From contig JBKHII010000001.1 of assembly GCA_046538735.1 (NCBI GenBank), positions 62,001-126,000 on the forward strand: a DNA stretch of 64,000 bases, read 5' to 3'. Both the position numbers and the translations under genes were made by a program. Below, one piece after another: positions 27,124-35,566 of this stretch. Within the stretch, counting starts at the first letter, position 1. Every line of letters starts with the position of its first letter. The stretch is from SLST01 sp046538735. Its GTDB lineage: Bacteria; Spirochaetota; Spirochaetia; DSM-27196; SLST01. The notes beneath the pieces are model-generated. The model worked only from the letters and a program-made list of their open reading frames with translations. It was not told where the DNA came from and did no database searches.

Positions 27124-28204
27124 ACGAGCTCTCCGCCTCACCGGGACCGCCGGCGAGTGAAACCACGGGACCGGAGAGAACCTCCGGCCGCATATGCGCG
27201 ACCGCCGAGCGGAGGAGCGCAATCGCGGCCTCCGCGTCTCCGGGAGCGGGCATGGGTCCGCTGAGCATCTGCTTGAACCTCCGGGTACCCGGGCAGAACG
27301 CAAACAAACCGAGCATGTGTCGGATGACGTTGCGTGGCGGCCATCCTGCCCGAGTCCAGCGCTCCACGTAGGGGATCATGCCCTCCACGACGTCTCCACG
27401 GCAGACTCGCGGGGCCGAAGCGTCCCCGAAGAACCGCTCGTCCACCTCAGCGAGCAGCCACGGGTTGTCGTAGGCGGCGCGCCCGATCATGACCCCGTCC
27501 ACGTGTTCGAGGTGGCCGCGTATCTCCTCGGTAGACCCAACGTGACCGTTGATCTCGATCTGCAGGTGCGGCAACTCGCGCTTGAGGCGGTAGACGTCCT
27601 CGTACCTCAGCGGAGGCACGCTCCGATTCTCCTTCGGCGAGAGTCCGGCGAGAATCGCGATCCGTGCGTGGACGGTGAACCGGTCGGGTTCGGCGCGCGC
27701 AACCTCCTCAACGAAGGCCCGAAGCTCGTCGTAGCTCTCGCGGCCGTCGATTCCGATGCGGTGCTTGACCGTGACCGGCCGGTCCGTTGCCGCGCGCATC
27801 GCCGAGACGAGATCTCGCACCTGCGAGGGCCGAGCCATGAGGCACGCACCGAAGTTGGCGTTCTGCACTCTGTCGCTGGGACAGCCTACGTTGAGGTTGT
27901 ACTCATCGTACCCGTACTCGTCGGCGATGCGTATCGCACGCTCAAGCTCGTCCGGGTCGTCTCCTCCGAGCTGCAGCGAGATGGGATGCTCTTCGGGATC
28001 GAATCCGAGCAGGTGGTCGCGATCGCCGTGGACGATCGCACCGGTCGTGATCATCTCGGAGTAGAGCAGCGTATGCCGAGTGATGAGCCGCATGAAGTAG
28101 CGATAGTGGCGATCGGTCTTCTCCATCATCGGCGCGATGCTCACCGGCGGCGTGCGAACGGTCTCGAGCAGGTGATCGGATGCGGGACGGAGGTCTGTCG
28201 CCAT
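27101..28204 (-). CDS. dusA: tRNA-dihydrouridine synthase DusA
   Basis: 367 aa FMN-dependent enzyme that reduces uridine to dihydrouridine in the D-loop of tRNA. The N-terminal VSIAPMMEKTDRHYRYFMRL is the DusA form of the flavin-binding segment (APMMxxTDRHxR). YDEYNLNVGCPSDRVQNANF carries the catalytic Cys, and VKHRIGIDG and INGHVGSTEE are FMN-phosphate loops. Length matches DusA (about 330-370) rather than DusB/C. A start codon directly after the terminator region suggests its own promoter. Confidence 0.93.
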   Translation of the reverse strand: MATDLRPASDHLLETVRTPPVSIAPMMEKTDRHYRYFMRLITRHTLLYSEMITTGAIVHGDRDHLLGFDPEEHPISLQLGGDDPDELERAIRIADEYGYDEYNLNVGCPSDRVQNANFGACLMARPSQVRDLVSAMRAATDRPVTVKHRIGIDGRESYDELRAFVEEVARAEPDRFTVHARIAILAGLSPKENRSVPPLRYEDVYRLKRELPHLQIEINGHVGSTEEIRGHLEHVDGVMIGRAAYDNPWLLAEVDERFFGDASAPRVCRGDVVEGMIPYVERWTRAGWPPRNVIRHMLGLFAFCPGTRRFKQMLSGPMPAPGDAEAAIALLRSAVAHMRPEVLSGPVVSLAGGPGEAESSYEPTSRA

Positions 28205-28227
28205 CGCGGTGAAGAATAAGAAGAGGA

Positions 28228-28254
28228 CAGCCCCCGGTCAACGACCGGGGACTG
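28228..28254 (-). terminator. intrinsic terminator after htrA
   Basis: Perfect 8-bp stem CCCCGGTC (28232-28239) with GACCGGGG (28243-28250), 3-nt loop, extended by CAG/CTG across one mismatch. On the minus strand it is followed by a pyrimidine-rich, T-containing run (TCCTCTTCTTATTCTT). It separates htrA from dusA. Confidence 0.65.
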
Positions 28255-28278
28255 CCCAAGAAGGAGAGGAGTATTCTG

Positions 28279-29784
28279 TCATCGGACAAGTCCGATGAGG
28301 AACTCGCGGCCTTGTCTGCCGACTCGAAACACGAGTTCCTCATTGGCTCGTCCATTCACCGCCTCGTAGAAGTCGGCGAGATTGTCCACCTCTTGGTCGT
28401 TTATGCGGCGGATGATGTCACCGCGGCGAATACCGGACTCTGCGGCCGGCCCCGAGGAAACCACGTCCGCGACCACGATCGAGCCGGGTTCCGCACGCAG
28501 GCCGAGAGCGGCGCGCATCTCGTCCGTCAACGGCGTCACGACGAGGCCGGGCCAGAACTCGGCATTCGGGGTCTCTCGGTCGGTCAACCGGCGTCCGCCG
28601 AGCTCAATGCGCCGGGTGGCCGTCCGGCCGTCGCGCCGGAACCGGAACGACATCGTCTGGCCGGGCATCGCATTCCCTACGGTGTTCACGAGGTCGGTCC
28701 ACTCCTCAACGCGGTCACCGTCGATCTCGTAGACCACGTCGCCCGGCCGAAGCCCGGCTCGAGCCGCGGGCGATCCTTCGTAGACGCTCCCGATGAACGC
28801 GCCTCGCGCGTCGCGGACGCCGAGGCTCGCGGCGACATCCTCGGTCACCGAGCCGCCGTACACGATCCCAAGCCAGCCGTACTCGACCGAGCCGTAGTCA
28901 ACGAACTCGTCGATGACGCGCTTCGCGTTGTTGATCGGGATCGCGAAGCCGAGACCTACGCTTCCGCCGGATTGGCTGGCGATCCACGTGTTGATCCCGA
29001 CCACCTCGCCGGCAAGGTTCACGAGCGCGCCGCCCGAGTTTCCCTGGTTGATCGCCGCGTCGGTCTGAATGTAGTCCACGAGGGCCGAAATGCGGCTGCC
29101 TGCCGCGGGCCGACGTCCGACCGCGCTGATGATGCCGGAGGTGACCGTCGACTCAAATCCGAGCGGATTCCCGACCGCAAAGACCCAGTCGCCCACGACC
29201 AGATCGTCGCTGTCCCCGAGCTTCGCGATCGGCACCTCTTCGCTCGTCTCGAATACCACGAGCGCGAGGTCGCGCGAGTCCTCCGTGTAGACGACCGCGG
29301 CCTCGAACGAACGACCGTCGTGCAGGCTCACCGTGATCTCGTCCGCGTCGCCCGCGACGTGATCGTTCGTGAGCACGTAGACCTTCTCGCCGGCGCGACG
29401 GACGATGACGCCCGACCCGAGACCGGGTCGCCGGAGCTCCCGCTCCTCGACCGCCGGCTCCGCTTCTCGGGGTCCGAAGAAGAAACTGAACGGGTTCTGG
29501 AACGACGGCACGCGCTGCGTGACGATGTCCACGACGTCTATCTTCACGACGACGGGAAGCGCCTCGTGCGCGGCTCTGCGGAAGGCGTTCTGGTAGGCCC
29601 AGAGCACCTCTTCGCTCGCGGGGGTGTCGAGCTCAGCCGGACCGGTCGGGGAGACCGATTCGCTGCTCTGAGCCACGGCGCCCGGTAGGAACGCGTCCAT
29701 CGAGAGCCCTACCAGAACGGCCACCGCAAAGCCGATGTTTTTCAGTGAGTTGCGTCGTATCCGCCTCATCCGTTTCGTACTCAT
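28279..29784 (-). CDS. HtrA/DegP-type periplasmic serine protease with two PDZ domains
   Basis: 501 aa. An N-terminal hydrophobic segment after RRIRRNSLKN (about 16-38) exports or anchors it. The trypsin-like catalytic triad is intact: His142 (TNDHVAG), Asp172 (SRDLALV) and Ser250 (INQGNSGGAL). Two PDZ domains follow, about residues 310-395 and 410-495. It should degrade or refold misfolded periplasmic proteins. It lies downstream of a kinase/regulator pair on the same strand, which fits stress control. A TATACT box at 29808-29803 may provide a separate promoter, but I find no good -35. A second in-frame ATG lies five codons inside. Confidence 0.93.
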   Translation of the reverse strand: MSTKRMRRIRRNSLKNIGFAVAVLVGLSMDAFLPGAVAQSSESVSPTGPAELDTPASEEVLWAYQNAFRRAAHEALPVVVKIDVVDIVTQRVPSFQNPFSFFFGPREAEPAVEERELRRPGLGSGVIVRRAGEKVYVLTNDHVAGDADEITVSLHDGRSFEAAVVYTEDSRDLALVVFETSEEVPIAKLGDSDDLVVGDWVFAVGNPLGFESTVTSGIISAVGRRPAAGSRISALVDYIQTDAAINQGNSGGALVNLAGEVVGINTWIASQSGGSVGLGFAIPINNAKRVIDEFVDYGSVEYGWLGIVYGGSVTEDVAASLGVRDARGAFIGSVYEGSPAARAGLRPGDVVYEIDGDRVEEWTDLVNTVGNAMPGQTMSFRFRRDGRTATRRIELGGRRLTDRETPNAEFWPGLVVTPLTDEMRAALGLRAEPGSIVVADVVSSGPAAESGIRRGDIIRRINDQEVDNLADFYEAVNGRANEELVFRVGRQGREFLIGLVR

Positions 29785-29857
29785 CCTGAGCCTTCGCGGA
29801 GGAGTATACGGGTCGATTCTTACCGAATCCTTGCCGAAACATTACACTTCCGAAAGG

Positions 29858-31351
29858 TCACCGCGGAGAGTCTCCGCGCGGGAAGCGGAGCGTGAAGGTC
29901 GTTCCGTGCTCGGCCGAGCTCTCCACGTCTACGTTGCCGCCGTGCGCGTGCACGATCGCGCGCACGAGCGCGAGTCCGAGCCCGAGTCCGTCGCGGCGGT
30001 CGCCGGCCCCGACGCCGCGATAAAGCCGGTTCCAGATTCGGTCGAGGTCGTCCGGCGACATGGGTGCTCCCTCGTTGATCACGGAGAGAGCCACCTCGCC
30101 GCGACCGCCGCGGCCGGGCTTCCCCGCGCCCGAACCGCCGCGGTACACCGTACGCCCCACGACGCGGACCGGAGTGCCGGGCTCGCCGTACTTCACGGCG
30201 TTGTCCAAGAGGTTCCCGATCACCTGTCGCATTCGCCCGGAGTCGGCGTTCACGACGAGGCCGTCTTCGGTATCGAGCACGAAGCGCATGTCGGCTTCCT
30301 CGGCGACGAGCGAGTAGACCTCGGCGACTTCGGACGCGAGCTGCGCGAGATCCACGGGCTCGCGGCGGAGACGCATCGTGCCGCTCTCCGCCTCCGAGAT
30401 GTCCATCATCGCGTTCAACATGCCCAAGATGTGCTCGGACTCCTCGAGCGCGTCGCTGAGCGCCTCGCGCTGAGCGGTCTCGTCCGGCGGGCCGCTCAGA
30501 GCTCGTTCGGCGGTGCTCCGCAGGCGTGTGAGCGGCGTACGGAGGTCGTGCGCGACCGAGTCCAGCGCGTCGCGCAGCCCTTCAACGAGAGCCTGGATGC
30601 GGTCGAGCATCGCGTTTACCGATTCGGTCATATCGTCGAGCTCGTCGCTCGACTGCCGGGAGGGGACCCGACGATCGAGCTCGCCGGTCTCGATGATCGA
30701 CCGAACCGTCGCGTTGAGCACCCTGATGGGACGAAGCGAACGAGCCGCGAAGAAGAGCCCTCCACCGAGGCTCACGCCCAGCATCACCGCGAAGGTGAAG
30801 AGGAAGCTCGTCTGAAAGGCCCGGAGGACGTGGATTCGACTTCGAGTGTCGCTGCCGACCTGCAGTACGTAGTCTTCCGAAAGTCGCACGCCCAACACCT
30901 CGAGCTCGTAGCCGAACTGGGGAGCCTCGATCGTGAGGAACCCCTCGTCGTGGGGCGCGTCGGTCTCGGTCAACCCGGAGAGATCGATCTGCTGCCAGTC
31001 GCGCTGCGGGATGCCCAGGAAGACCCGCGAGTTCTCGGCGGTCGCGATTCGCGCGAAGTACGGATCGCCTGCAGGAGACGACATGTCGCTCATCAGCTCG
31101 TTCACGAGCGAGTTCACCCCGGCTCGCTCGTTGATCGAGGCCCGAAACTGCACGACATAGCCGAGCGCAATCGCTTGAAGCCCCCTGCGGTCCTCCTCGC
31201 GCAACGACCGGTAGAGGCCGGCAAAGGTGATGCCGAACAGCAGGAGCGCCGAGAGCAGGAAGATCCCCGAGAACCAGATCGTCAGGCGGACATCGACTCG
31301 GCGGAAGAGCCGGGCGGCGCTATTCCGAGCCTTCCGGACTTCGAAGGACAT
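29858..31351 (-). CDS. two-component sensor histidine kinase (HAMP, HisKA, HATPase)
   Basis: 497 aa. TM1 at about 24-48 and TM2 at about 180-203 enclose a periplasmic sensor of about 130 residues. A HAMP linker follows (RSLRPIRVLNATVRSI), then the H-box SVAHDLRTPLTRLRS with phospho-acceptor His268. The catalytic domain has N-box (GNLLDNAVKYG), a Gly-rich insert (GRTVYRGGSGAGKPGRGGRG), the D-box region and the G-box GLGLGLALVRAIVHAHGG. The start overlaps the regulator gene by 32 bp. Likely a partner of that OmpR-type regulator, with htrA as a plausible target. Confidence 0.93.
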   Translation of the reverse strand: MSFEVRKARNSAARLFRRVDVRLTIWFSGIFLLSALLLFGITFAGLYRSLREEDRRGLQAIALGYVVQFRASINERAGVNSLVNELMSDMSSPAGDPYFARIATAENSRVFLGIPQRDWQQIDLSGLTETDAPHDEGFLTIEAPQFGYELEVLGVRLSEDYVLQVGSDTRSRIHVLRAFQTSFLFTFAVMLGVSLGGGLFFAARSLRPIRVLNATVRSIIETGELDRRVPSRQSSDELDDMTESVNAMLDRIQALVEGLRDALDSVAHDLRTPLTRLRSTAERALSGPPDETAQREALSDALEESEHILGMLNAMMDISEAESGTMRLRREPVDLAQLASEVAEVYSLVAEEADMRFVLDTEDGLVVNADSGRMRQVIGNLLDNAVKYGEPGTPVRVVGRTVYRGGSGAGKPGRGGRGEVALSVINEGAPMSPDDLDRIWNRLYRGVGAGDRRDGLGLGLALVRAIVHAHGGNVDVESSAEHGTTFTLRFPRGDSPR

Positions 31352-32006
31352 ACCCTACTCCGCGAACGGTGTGAATGAGCTTGCGGTCGAACTGCTTGTC
31401 GACCTTGCTACGCAGACGTGAGACGAGCACGTCCACGACATTGGTCTGAGGGTCGAAATCGTAGTTCCAGACGTGCTCCATGATCATCGTCTTGGAGACG
31501 ACCCGGTTCGGGTTGCGCATGAGATACTCGAGGAGGGAGAACTCCCGCGGCTGCAGCTCGATCTCTTCGTCGCCGCGGCGCACGGAACGCGAGAGCAGAT
31601 CCACCTGAAGATCGGCAACCTGCAGCTTCGTTGGCGCGCCGCTCCGGCTCGAACGTCTGATGAGCGACTGGATTCGTACGAGCAGCTCGGAGAACGAGAA
31701 CGGCTTGGTGAGGTAGTCATCGCCTCCGCTCGTGAACCCCTGCACCCGCTCCTCCACCGAGCGCTTTGCGCTCAGGACGAGCATCGGCGTGGCAACCCCG
31801 CGCTCCCGCAGCACCTGAATCATGGACAGACCGTCCATTCCGGGCAGCATGACGTCCACCACGGCTGCGTCGTAGTTGTCCGCGCCGAGCATCGGGATCG
31901 CCTCTTCGGCTCGCGCCACCTGATCTACGGCGTATCCCGCCTCTCGGAGCCCTCGCGCAACGAACTGACCGATCTTCGGGTCGTCCTCGATCACGATGAT
32001 TCGCAT
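31320..32006 (-). CDS. OmpR-family response regulator
   Basis: 228 aa. Receiver domain with acidic Asp8/Asp9, phospho-acceptor Asp51 (AAVVDVMLPGMDG), Thr/Ser79 and Lys101 (LTKPFSFSEL). It is followed by a winged-helix DNA-binding domain with the typical LQPREFSLLEYLMRNPNRVV and VDVLVSRLRSKVD helices. It binds promoters when phosphorylated, and the overlapping kinase gene is its evident partner. I chose ATG 32006 (MRIIVIEDDP). It overlaps the mnmA end by 16 bp, so the pair is transcribed downstream of mnmA. Confidence 0.95.
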   Translation of the reverse strand: MRIIVIEDDPKIGQFVARGLREAGYAVDQVARAEEAIPMLGADNYDAAVVDVMLPGMDGLSMIQVLRERGVATPMLVLSAKRSVEERVQGFTSGGDDYLTKPFSFSELLVRIQSLIRRSSRSGAPTKLQVADLQVDLLSRSVRRGDEEIELQPREFSLLEYLMRNPNRVVSKTMIMEHVWNYDFDPQTNVVDVLVSRLRSKVDKQFDRKLIHTVRGVGYVLRSPEGSE

Positions 32007-33073
32007 TCCGCCTCCTTGATCTTTCCGCTGCCGAGACACACCTCGCCGTCGTAGAAGACGGCGAACTGCCCTGGGGCGACACCGCGATCCGGACGTTCCA
32101 TCTCGACCCGGATCGTGTCGTCGCCGAGCCACCGAATCTTCGCGCGCGTGAGCTGCGAACCGTGGCGGATTCTCAGGAGCACGTCCGAGATATCGGGAGC
32201 CCGCCACGTCCACGAGAGCTCGCTCACGACGAATACGCGCCGCGCGCGTTCGTTCGCGTTGCGCGAATGGGAGACGTAGATCGTGTTCGTCGTCGTATCC
32301 TTGCGAACGACGTACCACGGCCCTCCCGCGAGACCGAGGCCGGTTCGCTGCCCGATCGTGTAGAACCAGAAGCCGCGATGCTCACCGAGCACATCGTCGG
32401 TCTCAACCTCCACGATCCTCCCCGGGCGCTCGCCCAAGTAGTGGCGGACGAACTCCGGATACCGGATCTTGCCGAGGAAGCAGATACCCTGACTGTCCGG
32501 GCGATCCTTGTTCGGTAGATCGTAGCGGGCGGCGCGGCTGCGCACCTCGTCCTTCCCCAGTTCGCCGATCGGGAAAGCGATCCGGCTCAGCTGGGCCTGA
32601 TCGAGGTGAGAGAGAAAGTAGGTCTGGTCCTTGACGGGATCCGGAGAGCGGGCGAGCTCCACGTGATCGCCGCGATCGAGGATGCGCGCGTAGTGCCCGG
32701 TGGCGATTCCGGCTGGTGCGTTCGATGCGTCGCGTGTGATATAGTCGTAGAACGCGCCGAATTTGATGCGCTGGTTGCAGAAGATATCGGGACTTGGCGT
32801 GCGTCCGGCCTTGAGCTCCGCGATCGTGTACGACACGACTCGATCGTAGTACTCGAGTTGCAGCGGGACAACGCGCAGCTCAACGCCGAACCGGTCGCAG
32901 ACTTCGCGCGCGAACGAGAGGTCTTCTTCCCACGGGCACGCGCCGAGGTAGTCGAGCTCGTCTTCGAGCCACACCTTGAGGTAGTACGCCGCGACATCGT
33001 GCCCGGCGGAGACGAGCTCAGCGAGGGCCGTGGAGCTGTCAACGCCCCCGGAGAGCAACATGGCGTATCGCAT
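31991..33073 (-). CDS. mnmA: tRNA-uridine 2-sulfurtransferase MnmA
   Basis: 360 aa cytoplasmic enzyme that installs the 2-thio group on U34 of tRNA-Lys, -Glu and -Gln. The PP-loop LLSGGVDSSTA (6-16) binds ATP. The catalytic cysteines are Cys99 (DIFCNQRIKFG) and Cys198 (SQGICFLG). The IGQRTGLGLAGGPWYV segment and central beta-barrel are typical. Some anaerobe MnmA proteins have an insert, but none is evident here. First gene of a run with the two-component pair, back-to-back with the mevalonate operon. Confidence 0.95.
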   Translation of the reverse strand: MRYAMLLSGGVDSSTALAELVSAGHDVAAYYLKVWLEDELDYLGACPWEEDLSFAREVCDRFGVELRVVPLQLEYYDRVVSYTIAELKAGRTPSPDIFCNQRIKFGAFYDYITRDASNAPAGIATGHYARILDRGDHVELARSPDPVKDQTYFLSHLDQAQLSRIAFPIGELGKDEVRSRAARYDLPNKDRPDSQGICFLGKIRYPEFVRHYLGERPGRIVEVETDDVLGEHRGFWFYTIGQRTGLGLAGGPWYVVRKDTTTNTIYVSHSRNANERARRVFVVSELSWTWRAPDISDVLLRIRHGSQLTRAKIRWLGDDTIRVEMERPDRGVAPGQFAVFYDGEVCLGSGKIKEAECESS

Positions 33074-33124
33074 GGGGCTAATCTATGGGAGGTTGCCGGC
33101 TGAGTCTACCGCGCACATTTCGCG

Positions 33125-33153
33125 TTGCCGGTCTCCGGGGAGACCCTTATATT
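33125..33153 (+). promoter_or_regulatory. promoter of the mevalonate operon
   Basis: -35 TTGCCG (33125-33130), 17-bp spacer, -10 TATATT (33148-33153). A start near 33160 gives a leader of about 35 nt to the ATG at 33195. The spacer is filled by a dyad, listed separately. Confidence 0.55.
33130..33145. promoter_or_regulatory. dyad inside the promoter spacer, possible operator
   Basis: GGTCTCC (33130-33136), two bases, GGAGACC (33139-33145): a perfect 7-bp inverted repeat lying almost exactly between the -35 and -10 boxes of the mevalonate promoter. This is where a repressor or a MerR-type activator would bind. The protein is unknown, and an RNA role is unlikely because it lies upstream of the predicted start. 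Confidence 0.45.
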
Positions 33154-33194
33154 TGAGGCACTGAACATTGTTGAGGTATAGGGAAGAGGTCAGG

Positions 33195-34511
33195 ATGGAA
33201 AAAGAACAAGTGGGACTGAGTGATCTTGAGATTTACGTGCCGGCTCCTCGCATGGGGCTCGACGTTCTCACCGAACATCGTGTAGCTGACGACCCGAGCT
33301 TCGAGCGCAGGCTGAGACGCGCGATCGAGAAGACCGGCCAAGAGGCGATCCGCTTCCCCACGCCGTACGAAGACAGCGCGACGCTCGCGGCGCAGGCGTC
33401 GTACTCTCTGCTGAAGCGCAACCCGGAGAGCACGGAGAAGCTCCGGTACATCGGGACGGGTACGGAGACGTCCGTGGACCAGTCGAAACCGATGGCCGCC
33501 TACCTGGAAGGCATGCTGCAGAACTCGGGGATCAAGGTCCCGGAGACGATGATGACGTTCCAGGCGCAGCACGCCTGCGCGGGCGGAACGATCGCCATGC
33601 TGAGCATCGCGGGTCTGCTCGCGCAAAGCTCGCAGGACGGGTCGGGACTCGTCGTGAGCTCGGACATCGCCCGCTACGACGCGCCGTCCACCGCCGAAAT
33701 CACGCAGGGGGCGGGAGCGGTCGGGCTGCTCGTGGAGAAGAACCCGAAGTTGATCGAGCTCGACATTGGGACGCAGGGACTCTGCTCCCGCGACGTTGAC
33801 GACTTCTTCCGGCCGAACGGCTCTACCACGGCGAAGGTCAAGGGCGCGTACTCGATCCAGTGCTACAACGAGGCGCTCGAGACCGCCTTCGACGACTACT
33901 GCGCTCGCAAAGGCAGCACACCGCAGGAGGTACTCACCTCCACCGACATGTTCGTCTTCCACGTTCCCTTCAAGATGATGGCTCTGAGCGCGCTTCACCG
34001 GCTCGTTTCCAAGCACCTCGGAATCGAGGGCGACGAGCTCAACGACTTCGTGAACGAGCGCGGATTCGAACAGTCGCTCGAGCCGAATACGCGCGTGGGC
34101 AACCTCTATACCGCCAGCACCTTCTTCGCCCTCGCATTCCTGTTGCGTGAGCGCTACCAAACGTTTGGGAGAGACATCGTCGGCAAGTCGATCCTGATGG
34201 TTTCCTACGGCTCCGGAAACACGATGATCATCCTCTCGGGCACGGTCGCCCCGGGTGCGCCGGAAGTCATCGAAGGATGGGACCTCGACTCGGTCTTCCG
34301 GAACGAGCGCGACGCGACGGTGGAGGAGTACGAAACCTGGTTGACCGCGCCGCACAGCGCGGAGCGGCTCCACGAGCTCTCGACCTCGTCCGAGATCCCC
34401 CCCGGCCAGTTCTACCTCTCCTCGATCCGTGAAGACGGCTATCGTGAGTACGCCTTCTCCGGCGTGAAGACGAACGAACCGGTGAAATGGGAAGCGACAA
34501 CGACTCGATAG
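33195..34511 (+). CDS. mvaS: hydroxymethylglutaryl-CoA synthase
   Basis: 438 aa. Condenses acetyl-CoA with acetoacetyl-CoA to HMG-CoA, the first committed step of the mevalonate route. The thiolase-fold nucleophile is Cys128 in QAQHACAGGTIAML. FVFHVPFKMM carries the conserved His, and VSYGSGNTMIILSG the C-terminal loop. It is longer than typical coccal HMG-CoA synthases (about 390), with an extended C terminus. I chose ATG 33195 (MEKEQVGLSD), preceded by an AGG-containing stretch, over an upstream TTG. No acetoacetyl-CoA thiolase is in the window. Confidence 0.92.
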   Translation: MEKEQVGLSDLEIYVPAPRMGLDVLTEHRVADDPSFERRLRRAIEKTGQEAIRFPTPYEDSATLAAQASYSLLKRNPESTEKLRYIGTGTETSVDQSKPMAAYLEGMLQNSGIKVPETMMTFQAQHACAGGTIAMLSIAGLLAQSSQDGSGLVVSSDIARYDAPSTAEITQGAGAVGLLVEKNPKLIELDIGTQGLCSRDVDDFFRPNGSTTAKVKGAYSIQCYNEALETAFDDYCARKGSTPQEVLTSTDMFVFHVPFKMMALSALHRLVSKHLGIEGDELNDFVNERGFEQSLEPNTRVGNLYTASTFFALAFLLRERYQTFGRDIVGKSILMVSYGSGNTMIILSGTVAPGAPEVIEGWDLDSVFRNERDATVEEYETWLTAPHSAERLHELSTSSEIPPGQFYLSSIREDGYREYAFSGVKTNEPVKWEATTTR

Positions 34512-35566
34512 GCGAACGAAAAGCGCAGCACCTCGAGATCTGCGTAGAAGCGGACCGCTATCGGGTCGAGGGCGGGACCACGATGCTCAACGAGGTCCGC
34601 TTCGTCCACCGTGCGCTCCCGGAGCTCGACGAGTCGGACGTGGACCTCTCAACATCATTCCTCGGTTCGTCGATCTCCATGCCGCTCTTCATCTCATCGA
34701 TGACCGGCGGATCAGCCGAAGGCTACCGCGTGAACAAGCTTCTCGCGGAGGTTGCACAGCAGACGCGGATTCCCGTGGGCATGGGCTCCGTCCGAATCCT
34801 CTACCGCAAGCCGGACGTCCTCGACCACTTTCGTCTGAAACGCCTGGCCCCGGACGTACCCGTCTTCGCGAATATCGGCGGCGTCCAGCTGATCGACCCG
34901 GATCAATCGCGATTGGTCGAGACGATCAAGCAGCTCGAGGTCGACGCGATCGCCGTTCACCTCAACCCCGGCCAGGAGCTCGTTCAGCCTGAGGGCGACC
35001 GCACCTTCCGCGGCGTGCTGGACGGAATCGCGCGCCTCTGCGATATCTCGCCCGTTCCCGTGATCGTGAAGGAGACCGGCTTCGGGATCGGCCCGCACGA
35101 GACCCGGCAGCTCACGGACCGGGGCGTCAGATACGTGGACGTGGCGGGGAGCGGCGGCACGAACTGGGTGACTGTGGAGCGATTTCGGATGCATACCGAC
35201 GATCACTCGACCGCTTCGGAGTTTGCCGACTGGGGCATCCCGACCGGACCGGCGATCGCGGCATCGCGCGTGCTCGAGGACAGATTGCTCGCGTCCGGTG
35301 GCGTGCGGACCGGCATGGACGTCGCAAAATCGGTGGCGCTCGGCGCGGTCGCGGCGGGCATGGCGCTCCCCTTCGCACGAGCCGTGGTTTCCGAAGGCTA
35401 CGAGGGCGGGCTTCGCCTCGCCGAACGCATCCGATCGGTCGTGCGCACCGCGATGATCCTGACCGGCTCTCGAACCGTAGCCGACTTGCGGCGCGCGCCG
35501 TTGCTCCGCTCGGCAGCGTTCGATCGCACAACGGAGCAGCTGCTCGCCTCGGGAGAACGACCGTGA
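34487..35566 (+). CDS. fni: type 2 isopentenyl-diphosphate delta-isomerase
   Basis: 359 aa FMN- and NAD(P)H-dependent enzyme that interconverts IPP and DMAPP. Family motifs: SERKAQHLEIC-like opening (ERKAQHLEIC, 9-18), MPLFISSMTGG (about 65-75), VGMGSVRILY, HLNPGQELVQPEGD and VDVAGSGGTNWVTVE with the FMN-phosphate loop. It overlaps the HMG-CoA synthase end by 25 bp and the reductase start by 4 bp, so translation is coupled. Confidence 0.95.
   Translation: MGSDNDSIGERKAQHLEICVEADRYRVEGGTTMLNEVRFVHRALPELDESDVDLSTSFLGSSISMPLFISSMTGGSAEGYRVNKLLAEVAQQTRIPVGMGSVRILYRKPDVLDHFRLKRLAPDVPVFANIGGVQLIDPDQSRLVETIKQLEVDAIAVHLNPGQELVQPEGDRTFRGVLDGIARLCDISPVPVIVKETGFGIGPHETRQLTDRGVRYVDVAGSGGTNWVTVERFRMHTDDHSTASEFADWGIPTGPAIAASRVLEDRLLASGGVRTGMDVAKSVALGAVAAGMALPFARAVVSEGYEGGLRLAERIRSVVRTAMILTGSRTVADLRRAPLLRSAAFDRTTEQLLASGERP

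Noticed and set aside
29862..29878. CGCGGAG/CTCCGCG hairpin at the end of the kinase gene, as a terminator before htrA
   Set aside because: It lies mostly inside the coding end and has only a three-T run (CCTTT) after it. The gap is short and htrA may be co-transcribed.
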